Assembly (NCBI GenBank): GCA_003993805.1
Contig: RSEF01000019.1
Location: forward strand, 5,332,117-5,396,116
Reading direction: 5' to 3'
From: Himantopus leucocephalus
Lineage: Eukaryota > Chordata > Aves > Charadriiformes > Recurvirostridae
Length of the DNA: 64,000 nucleotides
In this document: piece after piece, positions 38,001-53,000 of the stretch
Numbering within the stretch: the stretch's first letter is position 1
Layout of the letters: each line of letters starts with the position of its first letter
Translations under genes and position numbers: made by a program
Notes under the pieces: model-generated
Databases searched by the model: none
What the model saw: the letters and a program-made list of their open reading frames with translations, nothing else
What the model was told of the DNA's origin: nothing

Positions 38001-41000
38001 GTTTCTATTGCTTTTCCCCCCTCTCCTGCTGCTACTAATCACATTCACTGCAGTCTTGGGATAAAGCATTAAAAAAAAAAAAAAGAAGAAAGCTAGAGCT
38101 CTAGCGTGCTGTAATATCACAGCCACTTAGTAGCGAAATGCAACTTTCTTTTCCCTCCGAGTCTAAGGGAAAACACTGGGGCTTATGTTCCCCGAGGTGA
38201 AATGGCTGCAGAAGGCAAATCACATGGCTAGGCCCTTGCTGAGAATATTCTTATTTCAGCTCTCTAGAGCTGAAAACTAAGGAGAACAAAGAATGGGGTG
38301 TCCACTGTTTTCTGAAAAAGTGATTATACCCAATACACATGTGGCTGACTCTGTGCAGAGACAGTATCAGTTTTTTAGTGCATAAAATTAAAATACGCAG
38401 CTGTACGGCTTTGTTCCTGTAAATGCACTATCACCTCTGAGCTAAAGTGAATTGTGCTAAAGAGAAACGTGGTCACAAGTGGACACCAAAACTGTGTTAT
38501 GCATTTGCACTTCCATCTGCTTTCGAAAAGAAGCCGATACATAGCACAGAAGTGTTATGTTAAATGTTAGCTGCTTTTCCTCTTCTCCACACTAAGTAGA
38601 GGTGCCTGTGGAATTAAAAGCCTCTTGGACTGAAGGGGCGAGTAAACATTCACTTTGCTATGGTGGTATACGTCCTCAGCTGAAGGAGTCTCAAACCAAG
38701 CAACAGAGCCAGATGCTGTCATTCGGGACCAGACAGCTGGCTGCGTTGATTCATTTGTTCTACCGTGTTCTCTTACAAACCACACACTCCTCCTTGGCTA
38801 TCTATTTGCTCTGTGTTGGCTCCAGTTCCTTCTTCCATAGCTCCCAATGATATAACAGCCGTGCAGGGTGTGATATACTCTACTTACAGTACTCTGCAGC
38901 TCTGTAAGAGCGAGCCAAGAGACCCGAGTCTGAGTTCAGGTGCCGCTCCTTGCTGGGCAGGCTGCTGCTCGGCACGTAGACCAGCGCTGTGTGGGTAATG
39001 GAAGAGTTCCCAGATGCTGGTCCCCTGGGCAGGATGGTGCATGTTGTCAGGGAGACCAACCTGATTGAGTTTCCTGTGCCTTGTCCTACTTTGAGTGTCT
39101 GCTGTTTTGAGCTGTGTTCCTTCCCTGGAGTAACAGCAGGGGCAGCTCAGGAGTAATGGGAAGATGCGCCAGCTCGTGCTTAGCAAAAAGGGAATAGGTG
39201 TTGGGCGATGCAGTGCTGCTCTTGTCACCTCTGTCTTTCTCTTGCCCAGCTTCGGGGTCATCCCGAGCACCCCACTGGCCATTCACACGCCTCTGATGCC
39301 AAACCAAAGTATTGATGTCTCCCTGCCCCTCAACACTCTGGGACCAGTCATGAAAATGGAGCCTCTGAACAACCTGCAGGTAAGGATTGTCTCGTTTGGG
39401 GCAGGGAGGGAGATCAGCAGGTACTCAGTCCGGTTTGTTTGGCTCAATGCAATGTAGTAAGACTCTAGTAACAAAATAGCATGTGTACAGGGTAAGCCAG
39501 CAGACCTCATGGATGTGGGCCATGAGTCTGACCAAAACTTCTTCCTATTCCTTTTTCTAGTCTCTTCCAGGGGACCGAAGCAGACATTTCTTGAATTTTG
39601 TGAGTTTGCCTTTTCAAACACCTCAAACCCACTCCTTGCATCTGTGTAGACTAAGGTCTTTGTCTGCTCCAGAAACACTTCTGTAAACTGGGCGAGAGGT
39701 TTGGTTGGGCTTATGAACTGGAGCTGGTCTGAACAGAGACAGTGTGTGCCTGTGGTGGAGCAGGCAGCGAGAGCTGTCAGCAAGAACTGAGGCAATTAAA
39801 GGAATTGCAGGAAAGATGGCAACTGCTGAGTGATTAATATTTCTCTAGTGCTCCTAACTTCCAGGGTGCTTTACAAAGGCATTGGCACATCCCTGCCCCA
39901 GATAGCTTAATCCAAGGCAAACAAGATGTGTTCCAGGAAAGGCAGAGGAGAAGTGACGTAAGCAGCTAATGTCTCGTTAATGAGGCTGTTGGTGCGCGTC
40001 AGGGACGGCATTCCCTAGAAGAGACTTTTTATCAGACTGGGCGGCCAATCTGATAAAGGCATGATAGATCCAGGGAGACGATCTCCTCTGGTTTGGACCA
40101 GAGACTGCCTCCATCAGTCCTGTTGTGCCTCAGGGACATTGATCCTGCAGTACTCATCAGACAGACAGTTCTCCCCGGGCAGATGCTCTTCCCCACTGCT
40201 GCCATGTGCAGCTGCTCTGCGGAGCGGAGCTCAGTGAGTGACTCCTGCCTTTGCTCTGTATAGCTGGGTCCTCCAGGATGACTTTCCCAGTACCCCAAAA
40301 GTGCAGTTAGCTTGCAGTGTAGCATGTCTCACTTGCCTCAAGTCTCCAGGAGATGGAACTAAGTTGGGTTCCTGTAGCATAGCAGCCCATGGAGGGGAAT
40401 ATTTTGAAGCAGCTCATTCTCTTTTTAGATTAGGAGAATGCAATGGAAGTTACTATTTATTCTGCCTGAGCAACTGTTTTTCCCTTCTTTTGACTTCCAT
40501 TCTGGGGCTTATGACTTATTGATGAGTCTTCGGGCAAACAGCTTGAAATAGCTTCTTTGGCGCTCAAACGAGCAGTCCTACACTCCGGCTCTGAGCTCAG
40601 TCATGCGACTGGGGGAGCATGCGGACAGTGAATGAATTACATGTGCTTGTCTTCCACAGAGGGCCCTTCCAGCCTGTGGAAAAGCTGGATTCCCTCTGCG
40701 GCCGGGTCACGAGGATGTGGTTGCAGCATTGCATTTGGGTCAGCTGTGGTAAAACCTACCTCCTGCTCCGAAGCAAATTTGGAATTCTCTAGGAGGTGAC
40801 GGTCCTGATCTGCCTCCGTAACACCGGGGACTTTCTCAACGAGGCGCTCTCAAGTTGCTGCTTCCTTTGATCAGGAAGGAAATGAAGTATTTGGGTTATT
40901 AAATCTCTGAAGGAATCGGAACACGGTTTGTTTCTTGTAGCATCTTCTGATAGAACAAAGCAAAGAGACAACAGGCGAGGAAACCTCCAGCTACCTTATA

Positions 41001-44000
41001 TTGAGACAGCGGAGCATTCATTAGTGCCAGACTTAGTTGCTAATTTGCTAACGCTCTCATTGCCATAGAAGTTGGCTGCCCTTTTACAATTGGGGAAGCT
41101 GCCATATGGAGTAATAGTATATTTCTCTGCAAAGAGTTGAATCATGATAGCAGATGCCAAGTTAAAAAGAGCACTCCCCTTACTTTTTTGACAGCAGTGG
41201 GTTTGATGGAGATCTGTCATTGCCCTGACAGCCAAGGCTGCGGGTTTGTTTTGTGAGTTCATGTAGAAATTATCTGTCTTGAAACATTCAGAAATCGTTT
41301 TGGTGACCTACTTAGGGAACAATTTATAGCATAATATAGGAGTAGAGAATACAAATGTTGCTGTATTCATTGAAGAACCAAAACACTCATCAAATTGAAT
41401 TTGCTTAATGTGTTTTTTCCTGAGCTGGGGAACTCTGAAGTAGATGCAGGGCTGGTTTGAACCTGAGCACCTTATGTTCATCTCCTATTCTCGTGGGGGT
41501 TTTTTGTTGTAGTAACAAGAAAAATAAGTCCTGAAGTAACCAAACTGATAGCTTTCAACTTTTTGTCATGTTAATTAGAAACTTCAAAGACTAGTTGTAC
41601 GTTCCTTAGGCAACTGTTTCAGAAGTAATGAATTCAAGTCTTGTTCAGGTTATTTTTATTACCGTTTCTAATCTTTCACCCAATACAGCTGGTTTAATCT
41701 TGACATTTGTAATCATGGAAAGAAACTAAAATATGGAACAAGTTAACAAAAAAAAGCCATTTTTTCAAGAAGATGAGGAAGACTGAAATATTTGCAGAGG
41801 CTTTCTTTAGTAAAACATAACTATGGTTCCCAACTGAAAAGTCTTCTGTTTGCCGGTCACCCTGCATCTCCTGATAATGAATGGCGGGCTTCTCCCTCCC
41901 ATCCCGAAGCCGTGATGATAATTTGACTGATAATCTGACCTGGTGACTCAGATTCAACACCCAGTCGAGCAAGCCAAAGTTAGACTGGGCACAGCACTGC
42001 AGAGCTGAACAGACTCCGTCTCCGCTCTGGTTCATCTTTTTCACTTCTTGCAGGTTAAAAAGCCTCTGTCAGTATGGCTTTGGGATGTGCCTGTTGCGAA
42101 AGGGAATCTGACTTAGTGAGTTGTGTGCTGCTGACTTCTGCTGGGGGACACTCTCGCAGTGCCTTGTCAGCGTGTCAGAGGCTTCCTGGCACTTGTGGGT
42201 GCTGTGGTCCCCCTGCCCAGAGCTGCCTCTGCAGAGCACAGCGCTCATGAGTGATACCGAGCTCTCACCCAAAGGTGTGTGAGAGGCTGTGTTGAGCTTC
42301 ACAAGCATTTGATAGCCGTGGCTCATTTGCCAGCCAGGGAGATGGCTCTAGTTGTACAGGCTTGTTTGGGTCCTGTAGCTGCCTTTTCACAGTCAAAGCA
42401 GTGAGACCCCTCTGATGGCATGTGGGCTGTCAGGCTCGTACCTGGTGGAAGACATGGGGCTGATGGGGTATCTTTGCCACCGGGTGTATGAGACCTTGAG
42501 CTCTCAAAAGAGGAAAATAGGTTCTGAAATAGGGATTTGCATTGATGAGGAATCTTCTTTCCAGATACGTCTTCAAATTTGGAATAAGAGAATGCTTGGG
42601 ATGAAAGCCTTTCTATGCTAAAGAGAACCGCTGTTCCTAATAAACGGCCTTTCAAGGGCTGTGAAATGCTGCGAAATCAGAATATCTGATTTGTTCATTG
42701 GGGTACATGTGAATTGCTTCCCTAACCCTGGAATGGGTGAAGTGGAGCCAGCCTGCTGCGAGAGTTTCGGAGCTCAGGCCTGGCCTGTCATATCACAAAT
42801 ACAGCAATTTCTTCTGTGGGACAGTCACCACTTGCAGGGGATGATACAATCAAAACCAAGCTTTTGCCATTCTCTTGGGACCCATATTCAAAATTGGCAA
42901 TCAATGTCTTGCATTCCCCAGCGTTACCTGCTGTCAGGGCTGTTCGTTGCAGATACTGAGCATGCAACTGAAAGAAGCAGAGCTTCCTTTTTCAAAAATG
43001 CCCATAAAAGGACCTGGCGAGTATTGAAAGGGAAGGATCTGCCAGCTGCATTTCTTCTTGAAAAGTGACACTTGGAAACACAGACCTCTCCCTTGCTGCT
43101 GAGCAGTGTGAGGTGCAGAACATTTTTATTTCTTGCAATGAGTTGGGCAGAACACTTCTATAAAGGCAGATGAAAGTGCAGCTTCTTCATTGAGAAAAGA
43201 TCGGTCTTGCTAATGCACTGGATCATATTTGTCCTTCCGCACTCAGGTCTGCTGTAACTCCTCACCGGTGCTCCTCCGCTCTTGTGTCTCGCTTGCAGTA
43301 CAGAACCGCTGGAGCTCTCATTCATCAGAAGTGTTAATGTACCTCGGGTCACAAATGCAGAGCTCTGGGTACTTGGAAACAGATTTCACACATTCAACGC
43401 CATAAAAACACGGCTGAGAATCGGTGTGAGCAGCAAGTCCAGCCAGCAGATGTTCTCCCCTCAGAGCCCGCTTGAAATGACACGGTATCTGCCTGTGTGG
43501 GTGCTGTGTCAAAATTACTGGACCAACCACCACAGAACAGCCTTGGGTGGCTGGTTGTGGAAGGTACTTTCTTGGGTTTGTTGCCTAGGTTGTTTTTTAA
43601 CAGCCTCTACTAGTGAGAGTCTTTTTCCAGCAGAGAACCCTCCTGGGAGCTCCCCGAATTAAGGACTCGGATCACAGCTTTGCGTCTGCAGCCAGTTCCT
43701 AGCTCAGCTGCGGAAGGCTGTTGGCGTGCCGGTAAAGGGCAGGTCTGCCACATGGTATGGCGCGTTTGATAAAATGTACGTTTTGAACTTCAAGTACAGC
43801 CAGACGCACACGAGAGCGTAACCCTCCCAGTAACTCGCTGTTCCCTGACCGTTGACGTCAAGCGGCGTGCCCGGAGCTGACAGCCGCAGCCGGGGCGCAG
43901 CACCCAGCCTCGCTGTCTGCATGCAGCTCCGCTGCCCCGGCTGCAGACTTGTGTGCCTGTAGGTAGAGCATGCGGCTGGCAGCGGCTGTCGAGAGCCTGC

Positions 44001-47000
44001 AGGATCCTGAGAACCCTACCTGTCAAACAAAATGAAGTGAAGTAGCTCGTGCTCCCTGGGGGCATCTGACAGCCAGAGCAGCAGACTGTCACAGAATAAA
44101 CCATGACCTTGTGCTGGCGGAGGTAAAAAAGACTCTGCAGAAGAGAGTTCTTCTCGCCTTAACAGTTTGGCTGTTACCAGGCTCTAAAGCAAAACCCAAC
44201 TTGAAGCAAATCCTTAATTTAGTGTAGGTGCTAATGGGATTCCAAGTGGGTATGTTGTGTACTTGCTGCTGATGGAAAGCATCTGTGTTGCTTTCAGACT
44301 TGACTTTGAAAGTCGGTTCTTATGCTCAAGTCTGGGATTTAAAGCATCTGAAACCTACACTGTTGAAGAAAATAACTTGGCGTTGTTCTTATGAGGTACC
44401 TCTTCCCCAAAATACCATGTGTTGGCTATCAAAAGGTTGCGCTGCAAGAAAGGACATCAGAAGGGTGCTCATGCTGCAAGGTGAGCAAATATGTTTCAGG
44501 GGTTATTTCTAGAGGTGCTGCTTCCTCTAGTCAGATCATGAACAAGACATAAGTGATTGGGAACCCTGTTCCAATTTTTAGTGGGCTCACCTTTTCAGCA
44601 GCGAAGCGTCACATGAAAATCTGGCACCTTTTGACTTTTATCCCTCAGAAGTGAATTTAGTCAAGCAGACTACAAAGCAAGGTAGTAATATATTTTTTTT
44701 CTCCTCGTTTCAAAAAGATCACAGATGGAAAGGCATTTTTATTTAAAACTCTTCTATTTCAACTTTCAAATGTCTGAAGCTGAAGGTCTTGTTAAAGATT
44801 TAATAGTTCATGTCCCAGTCAGCAGGTTAAAGCTGCAAAGCCACAGGCAAAGTTAGTCTGGACTGGAGGATTTATTGAATGCAAGTGGATGTTCATTTCA
44901 AGCATGTTAAACCTGGAGAGACTTCACAGCTGCCGGTATTGCTTTAGATGTCACTGATTGTCTCAGGTCCACGTTCCCACCTAAGGAGCACTGGACTCTT
45001 TTGGCGAGTGGCTGTTGTTAGCTACTCGGTTTCTCTCAGGCGCTGCTGTGGATCTGCTTTCTGCCTGCGTTTGCTTTCGTAGGCTGTCAGGTGGCATTGG
45101 ATGCTCCTGATGTGGCAGTCCAAAGGTTGAAGCATGACCTTGGGAAGCTGTTGCCAGCTGGTAGGGCCTCTTAGCCTCCTCTTGGTGCAAGTTTCCCCAT
45201 CTGGGTATCTGCAAGTGCCTTTTCATGGACCGGATCTTGGAGACCGCAGCGCTAACAGTGCATGCCTGGCTGTCTGGGGGAAGCATGTGGTGTTGGAACG
45301 ATGGAAGCAAGTCTTGAAAAGCTTACCAGTCTTGTCCCAGTGCTGTAGGTTTAAGGAGACTGTAGCTTTTTCCTTTCCTGTTTGCAAAAGTTATTTGTAA
45401 CAGCTGGTTTCTGCATCATCGCAAGGTGACACGTGACGACATTACTGAACCCAATGATGCAGTTTGGGAGGGAGGCTGGTGTGTGGCTTGCTTTTCTTTG
45501 CCAGGAAGAAATTGCGCTTCAGAGCATCTTAATTGGGTAGCTCTCCAGAGTATAGCCAAAGCAGCTTACTCAGTATGTTTCTGCCGAGTTGAGAAGCAGG
45601 TCAGCAGATACCTTTTTATAGCATTCTTATAACTGCAGGGACAGGGTTAGCATATTAATTTGGAGTGTGCCTCTAGAACCGTGACTGGAGAGAAGGCACT
45701 GCTTTCCAGCCCCTCTTGTAAGAAACTGCTGTTGTATGGCAACAACAATTAGCTACAAAAGCTAAGTGATCTCTGTTGTTCTAAGGCAAGGCAATTAATC
45801 ATTAAATCAGAGTTGGAAAAGATCTTGGGTCATGCAGTGTTGTCTCTACTATGCTTTGTTGTTTTGCTACAGTTCCTCTTATTGAGAGCATTGTCAAGGC
45901 TGATTTTTAAATACTCCGAGCACTGGACCTTCTCTCTTCCCCAGGAGAATTTTGTGCCGCTTAACTTGACAGTGAGAATTATTTTCCCAGACATTTAGCC
46001 TAAATTTTTCCTCTTCTTGCTCATCTCCATGACTTGTATCCAAGCATAGCATCTGGAATGGCTACACTGCTGTCCCTTCCCCAGCTCTCCCCTCCCAGAT
46101 TCGGAGGTGTGGTTTTGGCTACTCATCCAGTCTGTTCAATCACACTTTGCAGAGGTGAATCACTTAGGTCCATCCGCCAATCTGCTTTTGTTCCTCTGGC
46201 TTCGGTGCCTCTAGCTCAAACACTAGACACTCCAACTCCAGCAGCCAAAGCATGTGTCAGTTCCCCCGGACAGAAGACCATTTCCTCTTTTTTTTTTTTT
46301 TTCTAGGTTGCACCATCATTTACATGGTTTTAGCGGGCTTTAAACTAATCCCTTCTTAAGCTGGCTTGCACTGTGGGAATTAAATATAAGCTGCTACCTT
46401 TAGCGATGGCTGAAAGTAGAAACCCCACAGGCCGTCACATCTACCTTTCTGCCGCTGCTTGCACTTCTGAGACCTTCCCAATTGCTGGAAGAGTTCATTC
46501 GGAAGCTTGATCTCCTTGTCCTCTGGCTTGCATGCATGTCTAATCAGCTGACTTGTGTTTGAATTATGTGGTTTATTCCCCTCCCTTGTCTATCTGCAGC
46601 TGTTTTTACCAACATTTGGGGGTGTCTTTTCTAAACCTGCCACTATGGGACAATAGATTTTCTCGGCAGCACGCTAATGTGTGTAATTATTAATGTGAAT
46701 GGAGTTTGTCTTGGCATAAATCTTTGTAGCAGCGAATTAATTTCTTTGGCTCAGCATTTAGCGTGGTCTGGTTTGTGTTTCAGCTGGGTGACAAATTGGA
46801 GAACTCCTGGGATTTTTCAAAGCAGGAGCTCAAATGGCTCCTGAAATTCAGGGCTCCCCCCACGACCTCAATTCTAGGTCTCTCTTACAGGCTAAGTTTC
46901 CTTCATTGCAAGCAATGGCAGGTGTCTGCTGAACTGTACTCCCATGACAGGCTATTGCTATGCAGGATGATGTGAGGAGAGCGTGAGAGGCATAGAAATA

Positions 47001-50000
47001 AAGCCCAGAGCTACCTTTTTCTGTGCTATATTATGACAGTGCACTTTCTCAGACCTCCAGTTTGCTCCTGCTGTACCGTCAGCTCTCAGCCTGGGGAAAA
47101 CTGAAAGTGAGATTGCTCTCTGTGTTAGCAGAGATTAGTTGGTAATGTAGCAAGCACGTGTGATAAAAGGCAATCCAGTGCATCTTCCTGGCTGGCGGAG
47201 TTTAATGACACTGAGAATTAAGTCTTCTGTCAAGTGATCTTTTTTTTACCTGCCCTGATTGCTCTGTAGCAGGGCTTTCTTCTTCCAGGAATCAACACCC
47301 GGCACGGGCTCGCTATATGGCTTTCATGAAGGTAAAGGCAGGAGACTTGGGAGATGCTGTAAGGAAGGTGCAGGCAGTGGACCACCTTCAGGCTTTCTAG
47401 AAAGTGTCTGGGCTGAGATACAGCTAATCAAGGAGTCTGCATGTTCAGACATGACTGAGAGCTGGGGGTGAAAATAAAGAATACACAGGGGTTTGGAGCT
47501 CACAAGAGTGAGATGGCAAAGAGCGGGGGTGGAGAAGCTCGTGTGCAATACGACAGACGCGACAGTAGCTGTGTGCAGCCAAGAGATAGGAGTGTATCTT
47601 GGAGGTGGAAGCAGAGAGGGGAGGGAGAGGCTGGACGCGAGCAAGGACGCTGGCTGTGGCCCTGCCAGTGCAATCGCCTCTGAAGCAGCGTGGTGAAATG
47701 CTCATAGGAGAAGATTGAGCAGCTGTTAGTGAAAATGGAGTGAGCACAGAGGGGTGGGACTGATCCTTGTCTGAAACTACCCAGAAGGTCGGTACCGTCT
47801 CTCTAGGTGGTCTCACGTTCAGAGCTGGCCTCTGCTCGGAGAGAGCGCTCCAGGGTGTGTGGGCAGGCGATGCGACTGTGCAGTCTTGGGATCCCCTTGG
47901 ACTTCCAGCTGATAGAGACACTTTAACCCTCCTGTTTCTTCTATAACAGGTGGCTGTGAAAAACAACATTGATGTCTTTTACTTCAGCTGCCTAATTCCT
48001 CTCAACGTGCTTTTCGTAGAGGATGGCAAAATGGGTGAGTGCTTTTAGGTCTGTGGTCAGCCAGACTGTGCTTGCAGCGCCCAGCTGGGTGCAGTTGTCC
48101 CATGGCTGAGATTCACATGGGCTTGGCCACGATTTTCATGCCAGTGCATCTCAGCAGCCTGAATTGATCTGCGGTGGTTTGGTAGCCTGTCCCTGTTGTC
48201 CTGCAACCATAGTAGTTACCAGAACCCAAGTCTCTGCTCTGATTCTCTCTGCCAGGCAAGGGGTGGATCTGTTTTCTTTGAAGCTGATTTTTGGGGGTTG
48301 GTTGGGTTTTTTTGGGGGGGTTGGTTCACTCAAACGGGTCTAGGATTTGCCCCCATACCACTTTCACTGTCATTCATGTATTCCTGCTCACCTTTATTAA
48401 ATTGTTGTTTGAATTGGCTGGCAAGCTGCTTGAAAAGCCACTTTCGCTAATGTAATCCTAAATGTGTGGATCTCCTTCCTTCTTGTCAAATCCCGCCTGT
48501 CTTGGTTTGTATACAGCTCATACGCTAAAGACAGCCTCTGGTTCGGGAGTTCCAAAATCTATTAAAGCTTTGCTGCTTTTAGGGAGACTGAAGTTGTTAT
48601 AGGAGCAAATCCTGGATCTGACCACAGCAGGGCAAAATGTGACCAAAAGATCTTTTGTGTCTCTACCTTGCATCATTCTATGGTGAATTAATTAACGCTT
48701 CAGTCCTGTGAGGATCCAGGAGTGCTGATTGTCTTTCTCGTTTCTAGAGCGCCAGGTCTTCCTTGCCACATGGAAAGATATTCCAAATGAAAACGAGCTT
48801 CAGTTCCAGATTAAAGACTGTCACCTGAATGCCGGTGAGTAGCTTAATTCTACCATGCTGAGAGCACTTTTGCTGTGGGTCACTAGACATCACCTTATTA
48901 ATTACATTGTCTTTAGCTGACGAATAGATGGGTATTGCACTCATGAACGGAACAGGCTTGGATCCTAGGGCTTGTTTCAGTAAAAACTTTAGCTGGGTCC
49001 CCCTAAAAGCACATCTAAAATCTGGGATTTTAGATGTTACCTGTCTGTTTCCTCCTTTCATTGTGGACTTTGTGTTCTTGTTTCTCTTTTATACTTTGTT
49101 TCTCTGCAAAGCTGCTCTTTTGAAAAGAGCTGAATAAGGTGTTGGGGCTGCTCAGCAATCCTGTTCTGCTGCTGTGTGTTTCGGGCAAGGTGTTTCAGCC
49201 CTGGCTTTAACCTACTGGATAATCCTGGGCCAGTCACTTCGCCTTTCGGCATCTGCTTTCTTTCGGTTGTGAAAGTGTAACCCTACAAACCACTATAAAA
49301 TGTTTTGACATCTATGGAGGACAGGCCACGCGAGAAGAGTTTTGGTCTGCTCTTGTTAGCTGCTATATTGATTCGCTTTGATCATACTCTGTCCTGTTCA
49401 GCTCCGTGTTTAGCTGTCTAGTTGCCTCTGTGAGCATCCTACTTGTACGTGTGACCTTACTACTGCTGAAGGATGAGGGAGTGTTTAAAAAAAAAAAAAA
49501 AAAAAAGTGGAATGAGGCCAGCGTAGCAGCTTTGCTCCTGTTCAAGAGGTTCTGGACGGGAGCCAAATGATTCTACCAAAAGCTGCTATGTTTCATAGAG
49601 GAAAAAAGTGTCGCTATTGATTACAAACCCTGTAACCTTTTTATTCTCTCGTGTCTGCTCTTACACAATGAACACCCTCTTGCTTCAACTGCAGACAGAA
49701 ACCACGGGTCTCTTTGTACTCATAATTATTACTATTTTGGAACATAAAAGATGGGGCTCACAAGAGGGGGGGGAAAAATAGCAGCTGTTGGACCTTATGA
49801 CTTGATTTCACTGTGGGGTTTCAAACGAGAACAACCTCTGCGCCTCCCCCGGTCCTCCCTCTGCTCCCAACCCAGCCTGGCATTGCCTCTCGCCCTGCAC
49901 TGCAGTGCTGCTGCCAGTGATGCCTTCTGCGCCGGCCGTGCCCCGACCGCGCTGTCCAGAGCTCTTTGCATCTCTAACCAGAAACGTTGGTAGCTTCTCA

Positions 50001-53000
50001 TGTTTGGTGCTGGCTGGCGGAGGGTGTAGTGGGGAGGGAGAGAGGAGGATATGTGCGTGGCTGGGAAGATGAGCACTGGTCATCCTGCAGGCTGGCCTGT
50101 GCCCCCTACTCCCTCCAGAAGAAAATGTTAGGAAACGCAGAGTGACGGGTAGTGCTCCCCGTTCAGAGAGGGTTTGCCAGCTCAAGACCAGACTGCTTGC
50201 CCATGCCTGCCTGAATTGGTGATATTTGGTGGAGAACACGTTACTAGCTCACAGGGAGAACACGGGGAACGCTGGGCGGTTTCTTTGCAGTGATACCTGC
50301 AGCCACTGCCAGGGCTCAGACAAGAAGAGGCTTCTCCCGGTGCTTTAGCAAGAGCCCTGGACGCAGCGCCTCTCCCAAGCACGATCCGTCACTTGAGTTG
50401 CTCGGGGGTGTGCAGGATCTGCCAGCCTCTTTGGCTTATGTGCGGGAGAAAGTGGGTCATGTCTCATAAACAGATTTCAAACGCTTCCATCCGCTGAAGC
50501 TTCTGTTTTTGTATTTCCGTTGCCGACACCTCCTCCCACTTGCGACTGTACCGGCCGTTTCCTTCCTTGACCACCTGGGCTTCAGCACAGAGCAGGTCAA
50601 TAGCTTGCGGGAGGGAAAACTAGGGAAATCAGGGAAATCTTGTGTGCTTGTCATAGTCCCTTGTATTTTAACTACCAATGCAACCCTGACTCAGTCTGCT
50701 GCTCACCTTGATTTCATCTAAGCAGTAACCTCCTCTAGTACAGACCATCCTAAGAGGATCAAACCTGCCTGCACAAGGATCAGCCAAGCCCCAGGCTCCT
50801 TGGCGGGCTGGGCTTCCAGCATCCTCGGGGATGGAGACTTCTCGTAGTGCGGCAAGTGGCTGGTGGTGCATGCCAGGGCAGAGGCGAAATAAACTGGGTG
50901 AGCTCTGATGACAGCTGAATCCATCTTCCTGCTAGTTTATACCAGAGCGTGTCTGGCTGCGTGCCGCAGTAGGGCGATAGTCTTTCAAGATTCACAGTCT
51001 TGATCATTTAAATCCAGTGAAAATAGCCTTGTTTTAAGCCACCTCCTTTCTTTCAAGAATAGCAGCTCTGGGTGTAAAATCTTTAGGAACTTTATCGTTG
51101 TGGAGGAAAGACTGTTTCATATTCAAAAGACTCTCCTGGAGGAGATGCCTAAGCAGAATAAAGCTCTCGACCTGGGATGTCAGCGGTTCTGTTGTTCACC
51201 ATTGAAATACCACTGTGTGCAGCTCTCATATCACGGCATAAAATAAGGTACGCAACGGCTGCCGTGGCAGAGCTGTGCAGAGCAAAGTCTGCAGGTTTCA
51301 GTGGCTCCTAACTAAAACTTAGGAGGTGCTGGGGTTTCACAGCCGTTGGGCACAGATGAAAAGCTGCTAAGCGCCGCCGGCTCCGCAGAGGTGTGCAGCC
51401 GCCGTGTGAATCGTTATCCCTCCTCCCGCATCCGCTCAGATAAGTAATTCATGCCTAGCGTGAGCCCACCCACTTGGTGGCGAGTTGTCGTTGAGGCTCG
51501 GGGACGCGTCGTACCATTCATGCGTCGGTCTAACCGATTCCAGCCCAGTGATGCGGATTTAGCTGTGAGCTAAAAATATACCTCTGCTCCCAGTTGATGT
51601 GCCCTCATCGCAGCACCACTGGCCACTTCAATAGAGCTGCGCAGCTGCGGCAGGCGTCGGACAGATGGAGCAGAGTGTGCCGAACGGCTGCTGCTGGGCA
51701 GAGGGTTGGTCAGAAGTGTGGTCCCTGTGCCCTCGGTGCCTGGCTTCTCTTCTGCTAGCTGTAAAGAGCCTTTGCTTTCCTCACCGCTCAGATCTGTGCT
51801 GTTTCTGCACCGCGTGAGAAGTGGGGCTGAAGTTACACGCAGGCATGCGGGAGGCCCTACCGAGCAGCTAAACAGGGGATGCTGATTTTTTTTTCAATGG
51901 AGAAACTGAAATTTGAATTTCTTTTTCTTTAAATCAAAGTGAAATGGGCTTGGAAAGGGGGTTTTTAGAGGGCTGGGATTTTATCTGTCAAGAAAGCAGC
52001 TCGTGCATTCCTTGTACATCCAGGGCTGTCTGTTAATGTGCAACAGTCACCCTACAGCACCTCCTGCGTAAACTGCAGGCTTTTCCCCAGGTTATTTCTT
52101 TTGTTCCCTTAAACAAAAAGGGGATGAACACAGTCCGTCAGCGGAGATGCTTCTGAGTGAGTCTGTGCTCCCAGGCCTTTGTGGGGAAAAGATCCATCCT
52201 GTGCTCACCAGGCGAGCCAAGTAGGATTGACTTGAGCTTTGATGGTTTGCACCAGGGATGGCAGCAAAAGCTCCGGTCCCTGGCAGCTCACTCCGTAACA
52301 GGGCACAGAACAGCCAGAAAATCTTGGCTGCTGCAGGTAGCCCACGGCACCGCAAGCTGAAGCCTGGGATAAGGTGCCAGGCTGCGGGGCGAGGAGCAGG
52401 TACCCTTAAGCAGTAGAGCTTTCCACTCTGATCCCTGTCTCCAGGGTCTTTGTTTCCAAAACAAAGCAAGTCCTGGACCCTTGAAGGTATTCCCGCAGTT
52501 CCCAGCGACTCAAAGAGATGAATGCTTAATTCTGGAAGAGGGATTTGGGGCTCAGGTTCCCAGCGGTGAGAGCTGGTGCTGGCCTGAGGCTGTTCTTTAG
52601 GGCTGGAGCTGTATGGCCGTGGAGGAACGAGTCTGTCCGGACTTGTATCAGACTCGTATCGTGGGGCCGAGGTGTACTTATGATGCGCTGCACATTTTGA
52701 ATTCATTAGAGCTCTGTTTCATGCATCTGCCTCTTAGGAAGAGGTTATGATAGTGCTACGGAGAAAACCATATTCGGAAGTACAACTTGTAATGAAAACA
52801 CAAGGTCATGGTTATACCCCAGCATTCTCATCTCTTATGAATCCAGTGCTAAATTAATTGATTTGGGGCTCTTTAATGAAAATATAAGAATCTAATGCAT
52901 GAAGATAGATTCATAGACCCTTACAGCTCAAATAATCTGGGTGCTGCTGGTACAACTACACCAACCGAGGTTTCCCCTGCAACTGAGCATGCGCTAAAGC

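Larger units (their letters stand above)
39380..47949. other. AP2B1 intron l-m, 8.6 kb
   Basis: A large intron with no recognisable coding exon. It includes an ancient repeat at 39848-39955, a CpG-rich patch with a perfect CRE at 43690-44000, a CR1-like fragment at 45805-46050, a T run at 46288-46303, and an AT-rich TAAT-containing stretch near 46680-46750. Confidence 0.75.

Noticed and set aside
52092..52706. 204-codon open frame on the minus strand in an AP2B1 intron
   Set aside because: No recognisable domain, composition like translated noncoding DNA, and no splice or promoter support.
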